Assembly (NCBI RefSeq): GCF_018130505.1
Contig: NZ_JAFCKH010000004.1
Coordinates: 558,001 to 622,000 of the forward strand
DNA length: 64,000 bases
Direction: 5' to 3'
From: Bradyrhizobium tropiciagri
Lineage (GTDB): Bacteria > Pseudomonadota > Alphaproteobacteria > Rhizobiales > Xanthobacteraceae
The translations under genes were made by a program, and so were the position numbers. This document shows positions 26,411-36,280 of the stretch, in pieces; position 1 is the first letter of the stretch; every line of letters starts with the position of its first letter. The notes beneath the pieces were generated by a model. The model was not told where the DNA came from, did no database searches, and saw only the letters and a list, made by a program, of their open reading frames with translations.

Positions 26411-27217
26411 TCAGTCCGCCTGATCGAGCGTCAGGCGCATGCCGTCAAAGGCCGGCACGATGTTGGCCGGCAGCGACTGCCGCAGCACCTCGTAGTCGAG
26501 GTCGGAATGCAGGTTGGTGAGGACTGCCCGCTTCGGCTTGAAGCGTTCGATCCACGACAGCGCGTCGGCGAGGCTGAAATGGCTGGGATGCGGCGCATAG
26601 CGCAAGGCGTCGACGATCCAGAGGTCGAGCCCTTCAAGCGCCGGCCAACTCTCCTCGGGGATGTCGTGGAGGTCGGGCGTGTAGGCGGCATCGCCGATGC
26701 GGTAGCCGAGCGCGGGGATATCACCGTGCTGGACCAGGAAGGCACTCAGCTCGATCGGCCCGCCCTTCCCCTCGATCGCCTGGCTTCCGCCGGCTTCGAT
26801 CGCATGGCGGTTCAGGATCGGCGGATAGCTGCTGCCTTCAGGCGTGATGAAGCAATAGGAGAACCGCGCCATGATGTCCTTGGCGGTCGACATGTTGAAG
26901 TAGACCGGGATGCGGCGGCGCTGGTGCAGCACCACCGAGCGCAGATCGTCGATTCCGTGGGTCTGGTCGGCATGCTCGTGCGTCAGGAACACCGCATCGA
27001 TGTGCTCGACATCGGCGTCGATCAACTGCTCGCGCAGGTCGGGCGAGGTATCGATGACGACACGCGTGGTGCCCTGGGCCGTCGTCCGCTCGGCCATGAT
27101 CGAGCAGCGGCGGCGGCGGTTCTTGGGATTGTTGGGATCGCAGGCGCCCCAGCCGAGCGCCGGGCGCGGCACGCCGGCGGATGAGCCGCAGCCCAGGATT
27201 GTCAGTGTCAGGGTCAT
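26411..27217 (-). CDS. MBL-fold metal-dependent hydrolase (PhnP-like)
   Basis: A 268-residue metallo-beta-lactamase fold phosphodiesterase-type enzyme: TLTILGCGSSAGVPRP at the N-terminus, the metal motif LTHEHADQTHGIDDLR (about residues 80-95), GDAAYTPDLHDIPEE and the late His in NLHSDLDYE. The ATG at 27217 overlaps the tatD stop by four bases. The metG-tatD-MBL order is conserved in alphaproteobacteria. The substrate is unknown; PhnP-type cyclic phosphodiesterase activity is a guess from motif. Confidence 0.88.
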   Translation of the reverse strand: MTLTLTILGCGSSAGVPRPALGWGACDPNNPKNRRRRCSIMAERTTAQGTTRVVIDTSPDLREQLIDADVEHIDAVFLTHEHADQTHGIDDLRSVVLHQRRRIPVYFNMSTAKDIMARFSYCFITPEGSSYPPILNRHAIEAGGSQAIEGKGGPIELSAFLVQHGDIPALGYRIGDAAYTPDLHDIPEESWPALEGLDLWIVDALRYAPHPSHFSLADALSWIERFKPKRAVLTNLHSDLDYEVLRQSLPANIVPAFDGMRLTLDQAD

Positions 27218-28005
27218 GCAGCAACCTTCGGCGCCGGCACTTTTGAGAACAGCCGGAAGAAGTTTTCGGTGGTCTGCCGGGAGATTTCCTCCAGCGAGAC
27301 GCCGCGGGTCTCCGCCAGCACCCTGGCGACCTCGACGACGTAGGCCGGCTCGTTGCGCTTGCCGCGGAATTTGCCGGGCGCCAGATACGGCGCGTCGGTC
27401 TCGACCATGATGCGATCGGCCGGCAACTCGGCCGCCAACTCGCGCAGCGCCTCCGACTTCTTGAAGGTCAGGATGCCCGTGAAGGAGATCGAGAGCCCGA
27501 GCGCGATCGCCTTCATCGCAAGCTCGCGTCCGCCGGTGTAGCAATGCAGCACCGCCTTGAACGGGCCCTTCGCGATCTCATCCTCCAGGATGCGGCCGCA
27601 ATCCTCGTCCGCCTCGCGGGTGTGGATGACGAGCGGCAGGCCGGTCTCGCGCGCGGCCGCGATATGGGCGCGGAAGCCGCGCTCCTGCGCCTCGCGCGAG
27701 CCGTGCTCGTAGAAGTAATCGAGCCCCGCCTCCCCGAGCGCCACGACCTTGGGGTGCCTCGTCAGCTCGATCAGCTCGCTGGCGGCAATACCGTCCTCTT
27801 CATCGGCGTGATGCGGATGGGTGCCGACGGAGCAGTAGACGTCGGCAAAGCGCTCGGTGATCGCAAGCAGGCCGCCGAGCCGCTTCACCCGGGTCGAGAT
27901 CGTGACCATGCGGCCGATTCCGGCCGCTTCGGCACGACCGACGATGCCGTCGAGATCGTCGGCAAAGTCGGGGAAATCGAGATGGCAATGACTGTCGACC
28001 AGCAT
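27214..28005 (-). CDS. tatD: TatD-family hydrolase/DNase
   Basis: A 263-residue TIM-barrel metal hydrolase with the DSHCHLDFP metal motif at the start, GEAGLDYFYEHG, LPLVIHTREA, CYTGG and the final ETDAPYLAPGKFRGKRNEP. TatD proteins have 3'-5' exonuclease activity and are implicated in DNA repair or quality control. The start ATG at 28005 is 14 bp after the metG stop. Confidence 0.93.
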   Translation of the reverse strand: MLVDSHCHLDFPDFADDLDGIVGRAEAAGIGRMVTISTRVKRLGGLLAITERFADVYCSVGTHPHHADEEDGIAASELIELTRHPKVVALGEAGLDYFYEHGSREAQERGFRAHIAAARETGLPLVIHTREADEDCGRILEDEIAKGPFKAVLHCYTGGRELAMKAIALGLSISFTGILTFKKSEALRELAAELPADRIMVETDAPYLAPGKFRGKRNEPAYVVEVARVLAETRGVSLEEISRQTTENFFRLFSKVPAPKVAA

Positions 28006-28019
28006 GATGTCCGAACCGC

Positions 28020-29981
28020 TCACTCGGTCTTCGGTTCCACGTAGCGCGGGAACACGCCTGTCGGCGCCGGCAGCACTGTGCCCGGCTTGATCCGCTCGGC
28101 GAGCGCGGCGAAGCTGCGGGCCTCGGCGGCAACGCCGAGGCTGTCGAGCATCTTGTTGCACGACTCCGGCATCACGGCCTGCGCCATGATCGCGATCCGG
28201 CGGACGACCTCGGCGGTGACATAGAGCACCGTCTTCTGTCGCGCGGGATCGGTCTTTGCCAGCGCCCATGGCGCCTCGCCGGCAAAATAGCGGTTGGCCT
28301 CGGCGACCACGGCCCACACCGTGTTGAGCCATTGATGGATCTGCTGGGTCGCCATCGCGGTCCGCGAGGTCTCCAGCATGGCGTCGGCCTGCGCCAGGAT
28401 CGCCTTGTCGTTGTCGCTGAACTCGCCCGGCTCCGGCAGCACGCCGCCGAGTTGCTTTGCGATCATCGACAGCGAGCGCTGCGCCAGATTGCCGAAGTCG
28501 TTGGCGAGGTCGGCGTTGATGCGGGCGACGATGGCCTCGTGATTGTAGTTGCCGTCCTGGCCGAACGGCACCTCGCGCAGGAAGAAATAGCGCACCTGGT
28601 CGACGCCGTACTGCTCGGCAAGATTGAAGGGGTCGACCACGTTGCCGACCGACTTCGACATCTTCTCGCCCCTGTTGAACAGGAAGCCGTGCGCATAGAC
28701 CCGCTTCTGCACGGGAATGCCGGCCGAGATCAGGAACGCCGGCCAGTAAACCGCGTGGAAGCGGATGATGTCCTTGCCGATGATGTGCACGTCGGCCGGC
28801 CAGTAGCGCCAGTTCTTGTCGCTCTCGTCGGGATAGCCGACGCCGGTGATGTAGTTGGTCAGCGCGTCGACCCAGACATACATCACGTGCTCCGGATCAT
28901 CCGGCACCTTGATGCCCCAGTCGAAGGTGGTGCGCGAGATCGACAGGTCCTTCAGCCCGCCGCGCACGAAGCTCATCACCTCGTTGCGGCGCGAGTCCGG
29001 GCCGATGAAATCGGGCTGGCTCTCGTAGAGATGCAGCAGCCTGTCCTGATAGGCCGACAATCGGAAGAAGTAGCTCTTCTCCTCGACCCACTCGACCGGC
29101 GTGCCCTGCGGGCCGCGGCGAACGTTGTCCTCGCCGACGACGGTCTCGTCCTCGGCGTAATAGGCCTCGTCGCGCACCGAGTACCAGCCGGCATAGGCGT
29201 CGATGTAGATGTCGCCATTGTCCTGCATGCGGCGCCAGATCTCCTGCACCGACTTGTGGTGCGCAGGCTCCGAGGTGCGGATGAAACGGTTGAACGAGAT
29301 GTTCAGCCGCTCATCCATCTCCTTGAAGCGCGCAGCATTGCGGGTCGCGAGATCGAACGGCGTCATGCCCTCGCCCTGCGCGGTCTGGATCATCTTCTGG
29401 CCGTGCTCGTCGGTGCCGGTCAGGAAGAACACGTCCTTGCCGTCGAGCCGCTGGAAGCGCGCCAGCGCGTCGGTCGCGATCGCCTCGTAGGCGTGGCCGA
29501 TATGCGGCTGGCCGTTCGGATAGGCGATCGCGGTCGTGATGTAGAAGACGTTGCCGCGATCCGCGGCCGGGGCAGACGGGCGCGCAGCCGCGACGGGCTT
29601 GGGCTGCTTCGGTGCCGTTGCCGGCTTTGCGGCTGGAGCCTTGGAAACCTTTTTGGGAAGCGGTGCCTTCTCGACGACTGGAGCCGTCGCAACCGGCGCT
29701 TTGGCCTTGGCCTTCGGAGCGCCTTTCTTGGCGGCTTTTTTCGTTACCTTCTTGGCGACGTTGCGGCCGGCTTTGTTCGCCGCGGGCTTGTTGCCCGACT
29801 TCTTCGCAGCTTTCTTAGCAGTTTTCCTGGCAGCTTTCTTGCCGGCCTTCGCCTTCACAGCGCTCTTGGACCCGGTCGCGCGCGTCTTGGCAGCCGCCTG
29901 CTTTCCGGCGCCCTTCCCGGCCTTCTTCGCTTTCTTGTCCTCTTTCTTGGACGATTTCTTCTTAGCCTTCTTGGCCACCAC
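28020..29981 (-). CDS. metG: Methionyl-tRNA synthetase with a histone-like Lys/Ala-rich N-terminal extension
   Basis: The catalytic enzyme begins near residue 144 ([22 protein letters not shown] with the HIGH box) and contains the KMSKS motif, [11 protein letters not shown] and the anticodon-binding helical domain, giving a normal core of about 510 residues. The core lacks a C-terminal EMAP/dimer domain. In front lies an extension of about 143 residues made almost wholly of Lys, Ala, Pro, Gly and Thr, like histone H1 tails, with no internal Met. It charges tRNA-Met. The extension may bind tRNA or other nucleic acid. It is in the holB-metG-tatD block. Confidence 0.93.
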   Translation of the reverse strand: MVAKKAKKKSSKKEDKKAKKAGKGAGKQAAAKTRATGSKSAVKAKAGKKAARKTAKKAAKKSGNKPAANKAGRNVAKKVTKKAAKKGAPKAKAKAPVATAPVVEKAPLPKKVSKAPAAKPATAPKQPKPVAAARPSAPAADRGNVFYITTAIAYPNGQPHIGHAYEAIATDALARFQRLDGKDVFFLTGTDEHGQKMIQTAQGEGMTPFDLATRNAARFKEMDERLNISFNRFIRTSEPAHHKSVQEIWRRMQDNGDIYIDAYAGWYSVRDEAYYAEDETVVGEDNVRRGPQGTPVEWVEEKSYFFRLSAYQDRLLHLYESQPDFIGPDSRRNEVMSFVRGGLKDLSISRTTFDWGIKVPDDPEHVMYVWVDALTNYITGVGYPDESDKNWRYWPADVHIIGKDIIRFHAVYWPAFLISAGIPVQKRVYAHGFLFNRGEKMSKSVGNVVDPFNLAEQYGVDQVRYFFLREVPFGQDGNYNHEAIVARINADLANDFGNLAQRSLSMIAKQLGGVLPEPGEFSDNDKAILAQADAMLETSRTAMATQQIHQWLNTVWAVVAEANRYFAGEAPWALAKTDPARQKTVLYVTAEVVRRIAIMAQAVMPESCNKMLDSLGVAAEARSFAALAERIKPGTVLPAPTGVFPRYVEPKTE

Positions 29982-30049
29982 AAAATCCTTCAGATCGAAA
30001 CCAGATTGTCGGGAGTGTCATCAGACAGATGTGTTTTCAGACTGGGCGT

Positions 30050-31090
30050 CTATCGGGTTGCATCGGCGAGCATCGAAAACACCGAGAAAACCAGCGGCTT
30101 GCGCTCCAGATTGTAGGCTTCGGTATCGCGCGCGGCGCGGACGATCTTTTCCCATACCTCCGCCAGCCGTGCAAGGCGCGGCAGATCGGCATTGACGTCG
30201 CCGCTGCGCAGGCGCTCGCTCATCCAGCGATCGATACCGTCGATGAAGGCGGCGAGCGCGACGCGGTCGCTGATGCCGAGCGCGTCGCCGAGCGCGTGAA
30301 GCTCGCGCGGATCGACGTTCGGCAGCGTCGCGAGCAGTGCCGCCGTGCGCTGTTGCAGCTTGAGCGCGTCGCCGCCGAGCAGCGACAGCGCCCTGCCCAC
30401 GCTGCCTTCGGAGGCCGCAGCGGCTTCGACCAGGGCCGGATCATCGGCCCCGATGCCGGTCGCGGCGGTCGCCGCACGCATCACGTCAGCCGTATCGAGC
30501 GGCCGCAGCAGCAGTTTCCGGCAGCGGGACAGGATGGTCGGCAGCACCCGTGACGGCGCGTGGCTGACCAGCAGAAAAAGCGATTGCTGCGGCGGCTCCT
30601 CGAGGATTTTCAGCAGTGCATTGGCGGCATTGGGATTGAGTTCGTCGACGGTGTCTACGATGCAGACTCGCCAGCCGTCGACCGCCGCAGTCGAGCCGAA
30701 GAACGAGATCGTCTCCCGCGTTTCGTCGACCGTGATCACCGTGCGCATCACGCCGCGATCGTTGAGGCCGCGCTCCAGCACCAAGAGCCCGCCATGCGCA
30801 CCGGCGGTGATCTGCCGCGCCACCGGATCGGCGGGATCGACCCGCAGTGTCGGCGCCTGCTGGACCTGCGATGAAAGCGGATTGCGGAACGCCAGCACGA
30901 AGCGCGCCATGCGATAGGCCAGCGTCGCCTTGCCGATGCCCTGCGCGCCGCCGATCAGCCAGGCATGCGGAATCCGCCCGCTGCGATAGGCATCGAGCAA
31001 CGTGGCTTCCGCCTCGCGATGCCCGAACAAATCGGATGCCTCGCGCGGATGCCGGATCGCGATCTCCTGTTCGACCTTGCGCGCGCTCAT
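30050..31090 (-). CDS. holB: DNA polymerase III delta' subunit
   Basis: A 346-residue clamp-loader subunit with the AAA+ fold: FGHREAEATLLDAYRSG, the degenerate Walker A GGAQGIGKATLAYRMA, and VDTVDELNPNAANALLKILEEPP with the sensor-like SHAPSRVLPTILSRCR. The ATG at 31090 overlaps the tmk stop (ATGA). The tmk-holB pair is a common bacterial arrangement. Confidence 0.92.
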   Translation of the reverse strand: MSARKVEQEIAIRHPREASDLFGHREAEATLLDAYRSGRIPHAWLIGGAQGIGKATLAYRMARFVLAFRNPLSSQVQQAPTLRVDPADPVARQITAGAHGGLLVLERGLNDRGVMRTVITVDETRETISFFGSTAAVDGWRVCIVDTVDELNPNAANALLKILEEPPQQSLFLLVSHAPSRVLPTILSRCRKLLLRPLDTADVMRAATAATGIGADDPALVEAAAASEGSVGRALSLLGGDALKLQQRTAALLATLPNVDPRELHALGDALGISDRVALAAFIDGIDRWMSERLRSGDVNADLPRLARLAEVWEKIVRAARDTEAYNLERKPLVFSVFSMLADATR

Positions 31091-31773
31091 GCCGGGCTCG
31101 CCGTCGTCATAGTCGTGCGCAAATGCTCGCGCAGCGCGCTCCATATCGTGGCCGAGACCGTATCCTGGTCGGCGGCAGCGTCGATCAGCACGCAGCGCTG
31201 CGGGTCGCCGGCCGCGATCTGCCGGTAGGCATCGCGCAAATCCTGGTGGAACTTGACGTCCTCAGCCTCGAAGCGGTCCGCTGCGGCATTGCCGCGGCGC
31301 GCCGCGGCCCGCTGCAGGCCGACCTCGACCGGCACGTCGAGGATGAAGGTCAGATCCGGCTTGAGATCGCCGATCGTCACCCGCTGCATGGCGTTGACGA
31401 GGCCGGGCAGCACCTGCCCGAGCTGGCCCTGATAGGCGCGCGTCGAATCGAAGAAGCGATCGCACAGCACCCAGATGCCTTGATTGAGCGCCGGCAGGAT
31501 CACGGTGCGGACATGGTCGTCGCGCGCGGCGGCGAACAGCAGCGTCTCGGCATCCGGCCCGAGCAGCTTGCCCATGCCCGACAGCACGAGATGGCGGATG
31601 ATCTCCGCTCCCGGCGAGCCGCCGGGCTCGCGGGTCACGATCGCTCGCAGCTTGACGGCATCGAGCCGCTCGGCGAGCTTGCGGATCTGGGTCGACTTCC
31701 CCGACCCCTCACCGCCCTCGAAGGTGATGAAGCGACCGCGCAGGCTGGGCACTTGGACTGCTGTATCAGTCAT
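31087..31773 (-). CDS. tmk: Thymidylate kinase
   Basis: A 228-residue P-loop kinase making dTDP from dTMP: FITFEGGEGSGKSTQIRKLAE (P-loop), TREPGGSPGAE, the DR motif in LCDRFFDSTRAYQGQ and the LID region around RAAARRGNAAADRFE. It starts one base after the dacA stop. Confidence 0.94.
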   Translation of the reverse strand: MTDTAVQVPSLRGRFITFEGGEGSGKSTQIRKLAERLDAVKLRAIVTREPGGSPGAEIIRHLVLSGMGKLLGPDAETLLFAAARDDHVRTVILPALNQGIWVLCDRFFDSTRAYQGQLGQVLPGLVNAMQRVTIGDLKPDLTFILDVPVEVGLQRAAARRGNAAADRFEAEDVKFHQDLRDAYRQIAAGDPQRCVLIDAAADQDTVSATIWSALREHLRTTMTTASPA

Positions 31774-31774
31774 G

Positions 31775-33034
31775 TCAGAGCTTCGCGACGCCGGCGCGGA
31801 ACATGCCGATGACGAGCTCGCGGACGCCGTCGAACGCGCGGCGCATCGTCGATCCCGTGCCGATGGACTCGGCGGCATAGACCGGCGTCTCCATCGCGAC
31901 ATTGCCGCCACGCCAGACCCTGACCACGCCGATCCTTTGACCTGCCGTGATCGGTGCCTTGACCGGGCCGCTATAGACGACGCGCGCGAGCAGCTTGTCG
32001 TTGCCGTTCTTCGACACCATGACCTTGATCGGATCTGGGCTGACGAGTTGGACCGAGCCGCTGTCGCCACCGAACACCCGGGCGTAACCGACCGGCTGGT
32101 TGGCTGCGATCAGGGTTCGCGTCTCGAAGCTGCGGAAACCCCATTCCAGCATCTTCTTGGCCTCAGTTGCGCGGTCCTCGGAATCCTCGAGCCCGTTGAC
32201 CACCACGATCAGCCGCGTGTCGTTCTGCACCGCAGAGCCGACCATGCCGTAGCCGCCCTCCTTGGTGTAGCCGGTCTTCAGCCCGTCGGCGCCTGGCAGG
32301 GCGTTGAGCAGCGGATTGCGGTTCTGCTGGCGGATCTTGTTCCAGGTGAATTCCTTCTCGCCGAACAGCTTGTACATGTCCGGGTAGGTCAGGATCAGCT
32401 GGCGGGCCAGCACCGCGAGCTCCCGCACCGTCATCTTGTTGCGGGGGTCGGGCAATCCGTTGGAATTGCCGAAGGTGGATTTGGTCAGGCCGAGCTCGCG
32501 GGCGCGCTTGGTCATGAAGTCGGTTGCGAAGGTGTATTCATTGCCGGCGATGCCTTCGGCCAGCGCGATACAGGCGTCGTTGCCGCTCGGGATGATCGCG
32601 CCATGCAGGAGGTCGTCGACCGAGACCTTGCTGTTGATGGCCGCGAACATTGTCGAGGTTCCGGACGGCGCGCCGCCCCGCCGCCAGGCGTTCTCGCTGA
32701 TCCGGTACTCGTCGGTGAGCTTGATGTCGCCCTTCTTGATGGCGTTGAACACCACCTCGGCCGTCATCAGCTTCATCATGCTGGATGGCGCGCGCAGCTC
32801 GTCGGCGTTCTTCTCGAACAGGACGCTGCCGCTGGAGGCCTCGACCAGGATCGCGGTCGGGGCATCGCCGTCGAAGCCGCCCTCTTCCTTCTTGGCGCCC
32901 TGGACGCTGTTGTTGGCGGCGTAGACCGCTCCGCTGCAGCCGATCGCCAGCGCGACGATTGCTGCGATCAAGCCGCGTCCGCTCCGCCCGGCGCGAGCGG
33001 CGAACGTGCGGGGAAATGCGGTCTCTGCTGCCAT
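31775..33034 (-). CDS. dacA: D-alanyl-D-alanine carboxypeptidase (penicillin-binding protein 5/6 type)
   Basis: A 419-residue periplasmic enzyme trimming peptidoglycan stem peptides. It has a signal anchor (GLIAAIVALAIGCSGAVYAA) and the three active-site motifs: SSMMK (SxxK), SGN and KTG in GADGLKTGYTKEGG. The C-terminal domain and amphipathic tail (RRAFDGVRELVIGMFRAGV) match DacA/DacC. The longer open frame to 33283 has no leader quality, so ATG 33034 is chosen. Confidence 0.93.
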   Translation of the reverse strand: MAAETAFPRTFAARAGRSGRGLIAAIVALAIGCSGAVYAANNSVQGAKKEEGGFDGDAPTAILVEASSGSVLFEKNADELRAPSSMMKLMTAEVVFNAIKKGDIKLTDEYRISENAWRRGGAPSGTSTMFAAINSKVSVDDLLHGAIIPSGNDACIALAEGIAGNEYTFATDFMTKRARELGLTKSTFGNSNGLPDPRNKMTVRELAVLARQLILTYPDMYKLFGEKEFTWNKIRQQNRNPLLNALPGADGLKTGYTKEGGYGMVGSAVQNDTRLIVVVNGLEDSEDRATEAKKMLEWGFRSFETRTLIAANQPVGYARVFGGDSGSVQLVSPDPIKVMVSKNGNDKLLARVVYSGPVKAPITAGQRIGVVRVWRGGNVAMETPVYAAESIGTGSTMRRAFDGVRELVIGMFRAGVAKL

Positions 33035-33196
33035 CGGCGATGTCCTGAAAGGCTGCGTTCTATCAGGTGGAAGTACCGCAAACAACTGAGGTTTTTGCGC
33101 TTGTCCACGAGCGCCGCGATTGCTGGGTGACGCAAACGCCCGTAGTCTTCCAGCAAAGACGTGTGCAACAGAACCGGCAAACAAGGCGGAAACGCG

Positions 33197-34132
33197 ATGT
33201 CCTCCTCCCGCATGATCTCCGCCAACGGTATCGACATGTTCATCCGCGAGGCCGGGCAAGGCCCGCTGGTGGTGCTCTGCCACGGCTGGCCGGAACTGTC
33301 CTATTCATGGCGGCATCAGATCTCCGCGCTCGCCGCGGCCGGCTTTCGTGTCGTCGCCCCCGACATGCGCGGCTTCGGCCGCACCACCGCGCCGGCGGAC
33401 GTCGGCGCCTATTCGATCTTCGACACCGTCGGCGACATGGTCGCGCTGGTCGCGGCGCTCGGCGAAAAGCAGGCTGTCATCGTCGGGCACGATTGGGGTG
33501 CGCCGGTGGCCTGGCATGCGGCAATGTTCCGGCCGGATATCTTCACCAAGGTCGCCGGGCTCAGCGTGCCGCCGCCATTCCGCGGCCGCGGCCGTCCGCT
33601 CGAGACGCTGCGCGAAAGCGGCGTCACCAACTTCTACTGGCAGTACTTCCAGCCGCCGGGCGTGGCCGAGGCCGAGTTCGAGCGCGACGTCGCCCACACC
33701 ATGCGGCTTGTGCTGGGGCGCGGCGTGTCCGATCCGAGCTCGATGTTCGTTGACGAAGCGAAGGGCTTTCTAGGCAACCTGCCGGGCGGCAAGCCATTGC
33801 CCGATTGGCTGACGGAAGCCGACATCGCCGAATTCGCCGACAACTACCAGCGGTCTGGCTTCCGCGGCGGATTGAACTGGTACCGCAACCTCGACCGCAA
33901 CTGGGAGCTGACCGCGCCTTGGCAGGACGCCCAGATCCGGCAGCCCTCGCTGTTCATCGCCGGGTCGAAGGATTCGGTGATCACCGGGCTGATCGGCGCC
34001 AAGCGGGTCGCCGACATGGAGCGCGTCCTGCCCGACCTCAAGCAGAAGCTGATCATTGAAGGCGCCGGTCACTGGATCCAGCAGGAGCGCCCGGACGAAG
34101 TCAATTCGGCGCTGATTGCGTTTCTCAAGTGA
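33197..34132 (+). CDS. Alpha/beta hydrolase, epoxide-hydrolase type
   Basis: A 311-residue hydrolase with the oxyanion motif LCHGWPELSYSWRHQ, the nucleophile elbow VGHDWGAPVAWH (Asp nucleophile, as in epoxide hydrolases and dehalogenases), a cap with YWQYF, and the late catalytic His in GAGHWIQQERPDEVN. It sits alone on the plus strand between dacA and rlpA. An upstream ATG at 33161 is in frame, but ATG 33197 fits the family start. Confidence 0.88.
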   Translation: MSSSRMISANGIDMFIREAGQGPLVVLCHGWPELSYSWRHQISALAAAGFRVVAPDMRGFGRTTAPADVGAYSIFDTVGDMVALVAALGEKQAVIVGHDWGAPVAWHAAMFRPDIFTKVAGLSVPPPFRGRGRPLETLRESGVTNFYWQYFQPPGVAEAEFERDVAHTMRLVLGRGVSDPSSMFVDEAKGFLGNLPGGKPLPDWLTEADIAEFADNYQRSGFRGGLNWYRNLDRNWELTAPWQDAQIRQPSLFIAGSKDSVITGLIGAKRVADMERVLPDLKQKLIIEGAGHWIQQERPDEVNSALIAFLK

Positions 34133-34162
34133 TCAGGCCAAGCACCTGACGGGCAGCCTGAT
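34132..34162. terminator. Weak stem-loop between convergent genes
   Basis: ATCAGGC (34132-34138) pairs with GCCTGAT (34156-34162) around a 17-nt loop, between the stop codons of the hydrolase and rlpA. There is no T run, so terminator function is uncertain. Confidence 0.3.
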
Positions 34163-35101
34163 TCAGTAGAGGCCGCGTCCGCTCAGCACCTCAGCCGGAC
34201 CGCGCGCATCGATCGGCATGTAGGCCGCCGCCGGCGCCGGGCTGGCGGCATAGCGCTCGTCGTTCTCGTAGGAGACTTCCCGGGGATTGTTCAGCGCGCG
34301 GCCGCGCGAGCGGGACCGGCTGGAGGCGGACATTTCGGAGGTCGCATTGATCGAGGCATAGTCGGCGGAAGTGTTGCCGAGGCTGTACGGCCTTCCCTCC
34401 GGGAGCGGAACCTCGCCGCGGATCCGGCCGGCCGAGGACGACATCTCGGGCACGAACGACCGCGCCGAGGCGACCCGGACCATCGAGGGGGACGGCGCCG
34501 GCGTGCCGGTGCGCAGGGTCGCCATCAGCTGGCGGTCGTCGGAACCCTCGAGCGGCGCCCGGCCGACATATTCGACGCGGACGCGCGCGACACCATTTCC
34601 TTTAAATTCAAGTAGTTCGGCGGCTTTGTTCGAGACGTCTATGAGGCGATTACCGTGGTACGGCCCGCGGTCATTGACGCGGACGACCAGCGACCGGCCG
34701 TTGCTCAGATTGGTGACACGGGCGTAGCTCGGCATCGGCAGGGTCGGATGGGCCGCCGTGAGCGAGCCCATGTCGAATACCTCGCCATTGGCGGTCAGGC
34801 GGCCATGGAAATCGTCGCCGTACCAGGACGCCATGCCCTCGGCGCGATAGTTCTCGTTTTCCTCCGGCACATAGGTGCGGCCGGCGACGACATAGGGCTT
34901 GCCGATACGGTAGGTGCCGCCGCCCTTCGGCACGGGGTCGCCGAGCGCCACCACGCGCGGGCTCGAAGACACCCCGTATTTGGGATCGACGCGGCTGGCG
35001 AACTTGTTCGACGAGGCGCAGTTGGCAAGGACGAGGCACGTGGCCACCGCAGCGGCGCTGCGCGCCGTCCGGACGAACGAATCTGGCCGTCTAATCCCCA
35101 T
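34163..35101 (-). CDS. rlpA: RlpA-like lytic transglycosylase/lipoprotein
   Basis: A 312-residue protein with a lipoprotein-type leader ending LANC (Cys28; Asn before Cys is unusual for a lipobox). A double-psi beta-barrel domain follows (EGMASWYGDDFHGRLTANGEVFDM, VVRVNDRGPYHGNRLIDVSNKAA). The C-terminal 140 residues are low complexity and no SPOR domain is visible. It probably acts on peptidoglycan at the septum or poles. Position near dacA fits the cell-wall block. Confidence 0.9.
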   Translation of the reverse strand: MGIRRPDSFVRTARSAAAVATCLVLANCASSNKFASRVDPKYGVSSSPRVVALGDPVPKGGGTYRIGKPYVVAGRTYVPEENENYRAEGMASWYGDDFHGRLTANGEVFDMGSLTAAHPTLPMPSYARVTNLSNGRSLVVRVNDRGPYHGNRLIDVSNKAAELLEFKGNGVARVRVEYVGRAPLEGSDDRQLMATLRTGTPAPSPSMVRVASARSFVPEMSSSAGRIRGEVPLPEGRPYSLGNTSADYASINATSEMSASSRSRSRGRALNNPREVSYENDERYAASPAPAAAYMPIDARGPAEVLSGRGLY

Positions 35102-35432
35102 CTGCCCCAAGTACCATTCTGTCGGACCGGCGCCTACCGAGGCATCACGGTCACATCCCCACGCGATACGGCCCACCTTCCGCACCAGACGATGACGATA
35201 ACGCAACCGGAACACGGCGGAAATGGGGAGAGCCGTCAAGCTAGCGCCCCTTGGTGAATGGTCTGTTGCGGGCCCTCCGTTGATCTACTGACCTCGCCTG
35301 TCCCGCTATCAGACACACTGTTGCAGCAAATCATCAGTGCTGGCCCATCTACGATTCCGACAATTGAATCTTTTTGACTGTGCAAGCCCGCAATCGTTTT
35401 CTCTCGCGTGTGGGGCGCAAAGGAAGTTTGCG
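35102..35432. other. Intergenic region, no gene seen
   Basis: These 331 bp upstream of rlpA hold no convincing coding sequence. They must contain the rlpA promoter on the minus strand and the promoter of the micro-gene at 35433. Confidence 0.4.
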
Positions 35433-35522
35433 ATGATCGAGACGGTTACGGCGGTTATGGGCCTGGTGAGTGCAGCCATCTTCTTGGCTCACGCCGTGGA
35501 AGGCTATCTGTACCGGGCCTGA
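35433..35522 (+). CDS. 29-residue membrane micro-protein
   Basis: The ATG follows AAAGGAAG at ideal spacing. The product MIETVTAVMGLVSAAIFLAH plus AVEGYLYRA is a single hydrophobic helix with a short basic tail. Tiny proteins of this look are common in Bradyrhizobium; the function is unknown. A stem TGGAAAGG/CCTTTCCA lies just downstream (35536-35560). Confidence 0.55.
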   Translation: MIETVTAVMGLVSAAIFLAHAVEGYLYRA

Positions 35523-35639
35523 CGGCCCGTTGAAGTGGAAAGGCGCGTCGCCCCTTTCCAGGAGCTGGACTCAACAGGAAGACTGTTCGGAAAGCTTTAA
35601 TTAATTCGGACGAGCATCGAACCCATAGGCAGGTGTATC

Positions 35640-35738
35640 ATGCGTAGTCACGATTTGGTCTCCGACGGGTTTCTCACCCTGACCGCAGCGAGCCTCGTGC
35701 TGCTGTGCTCCAGCCTGCTGGCCTTCGCGCTCAGCTGA
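35640..35738 (+). CDS. 32-residue single-helix micro-protein
   Basis: ATG preceded by AGGTG. The product starts MRSHDLVSDGFLTLTAASL and ends in a hydrophobic helix LVLLCSSLLAFALS. The pairing of an adequate SD with a membrane helix favours a real gene, but no family is known to me. Confidence 0.4.
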   Translation: MRSHDLVSDGFLTLTAASLVLLCSSLLAFALS

Positions 35739-36280
35739 AACGTTCCGCGCTCGGGCAAGCGCCCGGCCGCGAGGCTTGATGCCTCACACGATGACCTTCC
35801 CCGACATGCCAAGGGTTCGGCTGGTGCGCGCTGTCAACGTCGCGACGCCTGGATTGACCGTCTCGCGCCGACCGACGTCACGAATTGATGTTGAAACGTT
35901 GCGCAGAAAACGAAGAGCGACGCAGCGATGTGTCACGGCTTCGATGCGATGCACTGATAACCTTCCCGTGAACACAGCCATCCGTTAGCAAATTGGCAAC
36001 CCGCTCGGCCCACGCTTCTCGAAGGGACGGGACCGTTGGGGACGACAGTAGCGTACGGTCACGTTTCGGAGGGGCTGGCGATGCAGCCCTGGCGTCAGCC
36101 TCTCTTTTCGATTTGTGTGAGCCAAGCAACAGTTCACCGGTTTGATCATTGCTAGGTTTTGGCCACTGGGGAATTTCAAAGGCCCAGGGCTGGAAGAACA
36201 TGGCGCCATCGGGACAGAGCATTTCGAGCCCGGTGGCGTAGTTTTTTTTAAGCGCCGGCTGGCGCGCCGAGGAAGCCGAG

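Noticed and set aside
28332..30116. Plus-strand open frame opposite metG
   Set aside because: Val/Leu/Arg/His-rich shadow; the hydrophobic C-terminal part is only the complement of the Lys/Ala-rich extension codons.
31484..33130. Plus-strand open frame opposite tmk and dacA
   Set aside because: No motif and no SD, while both minus-strand genes have complete active-site motifs.
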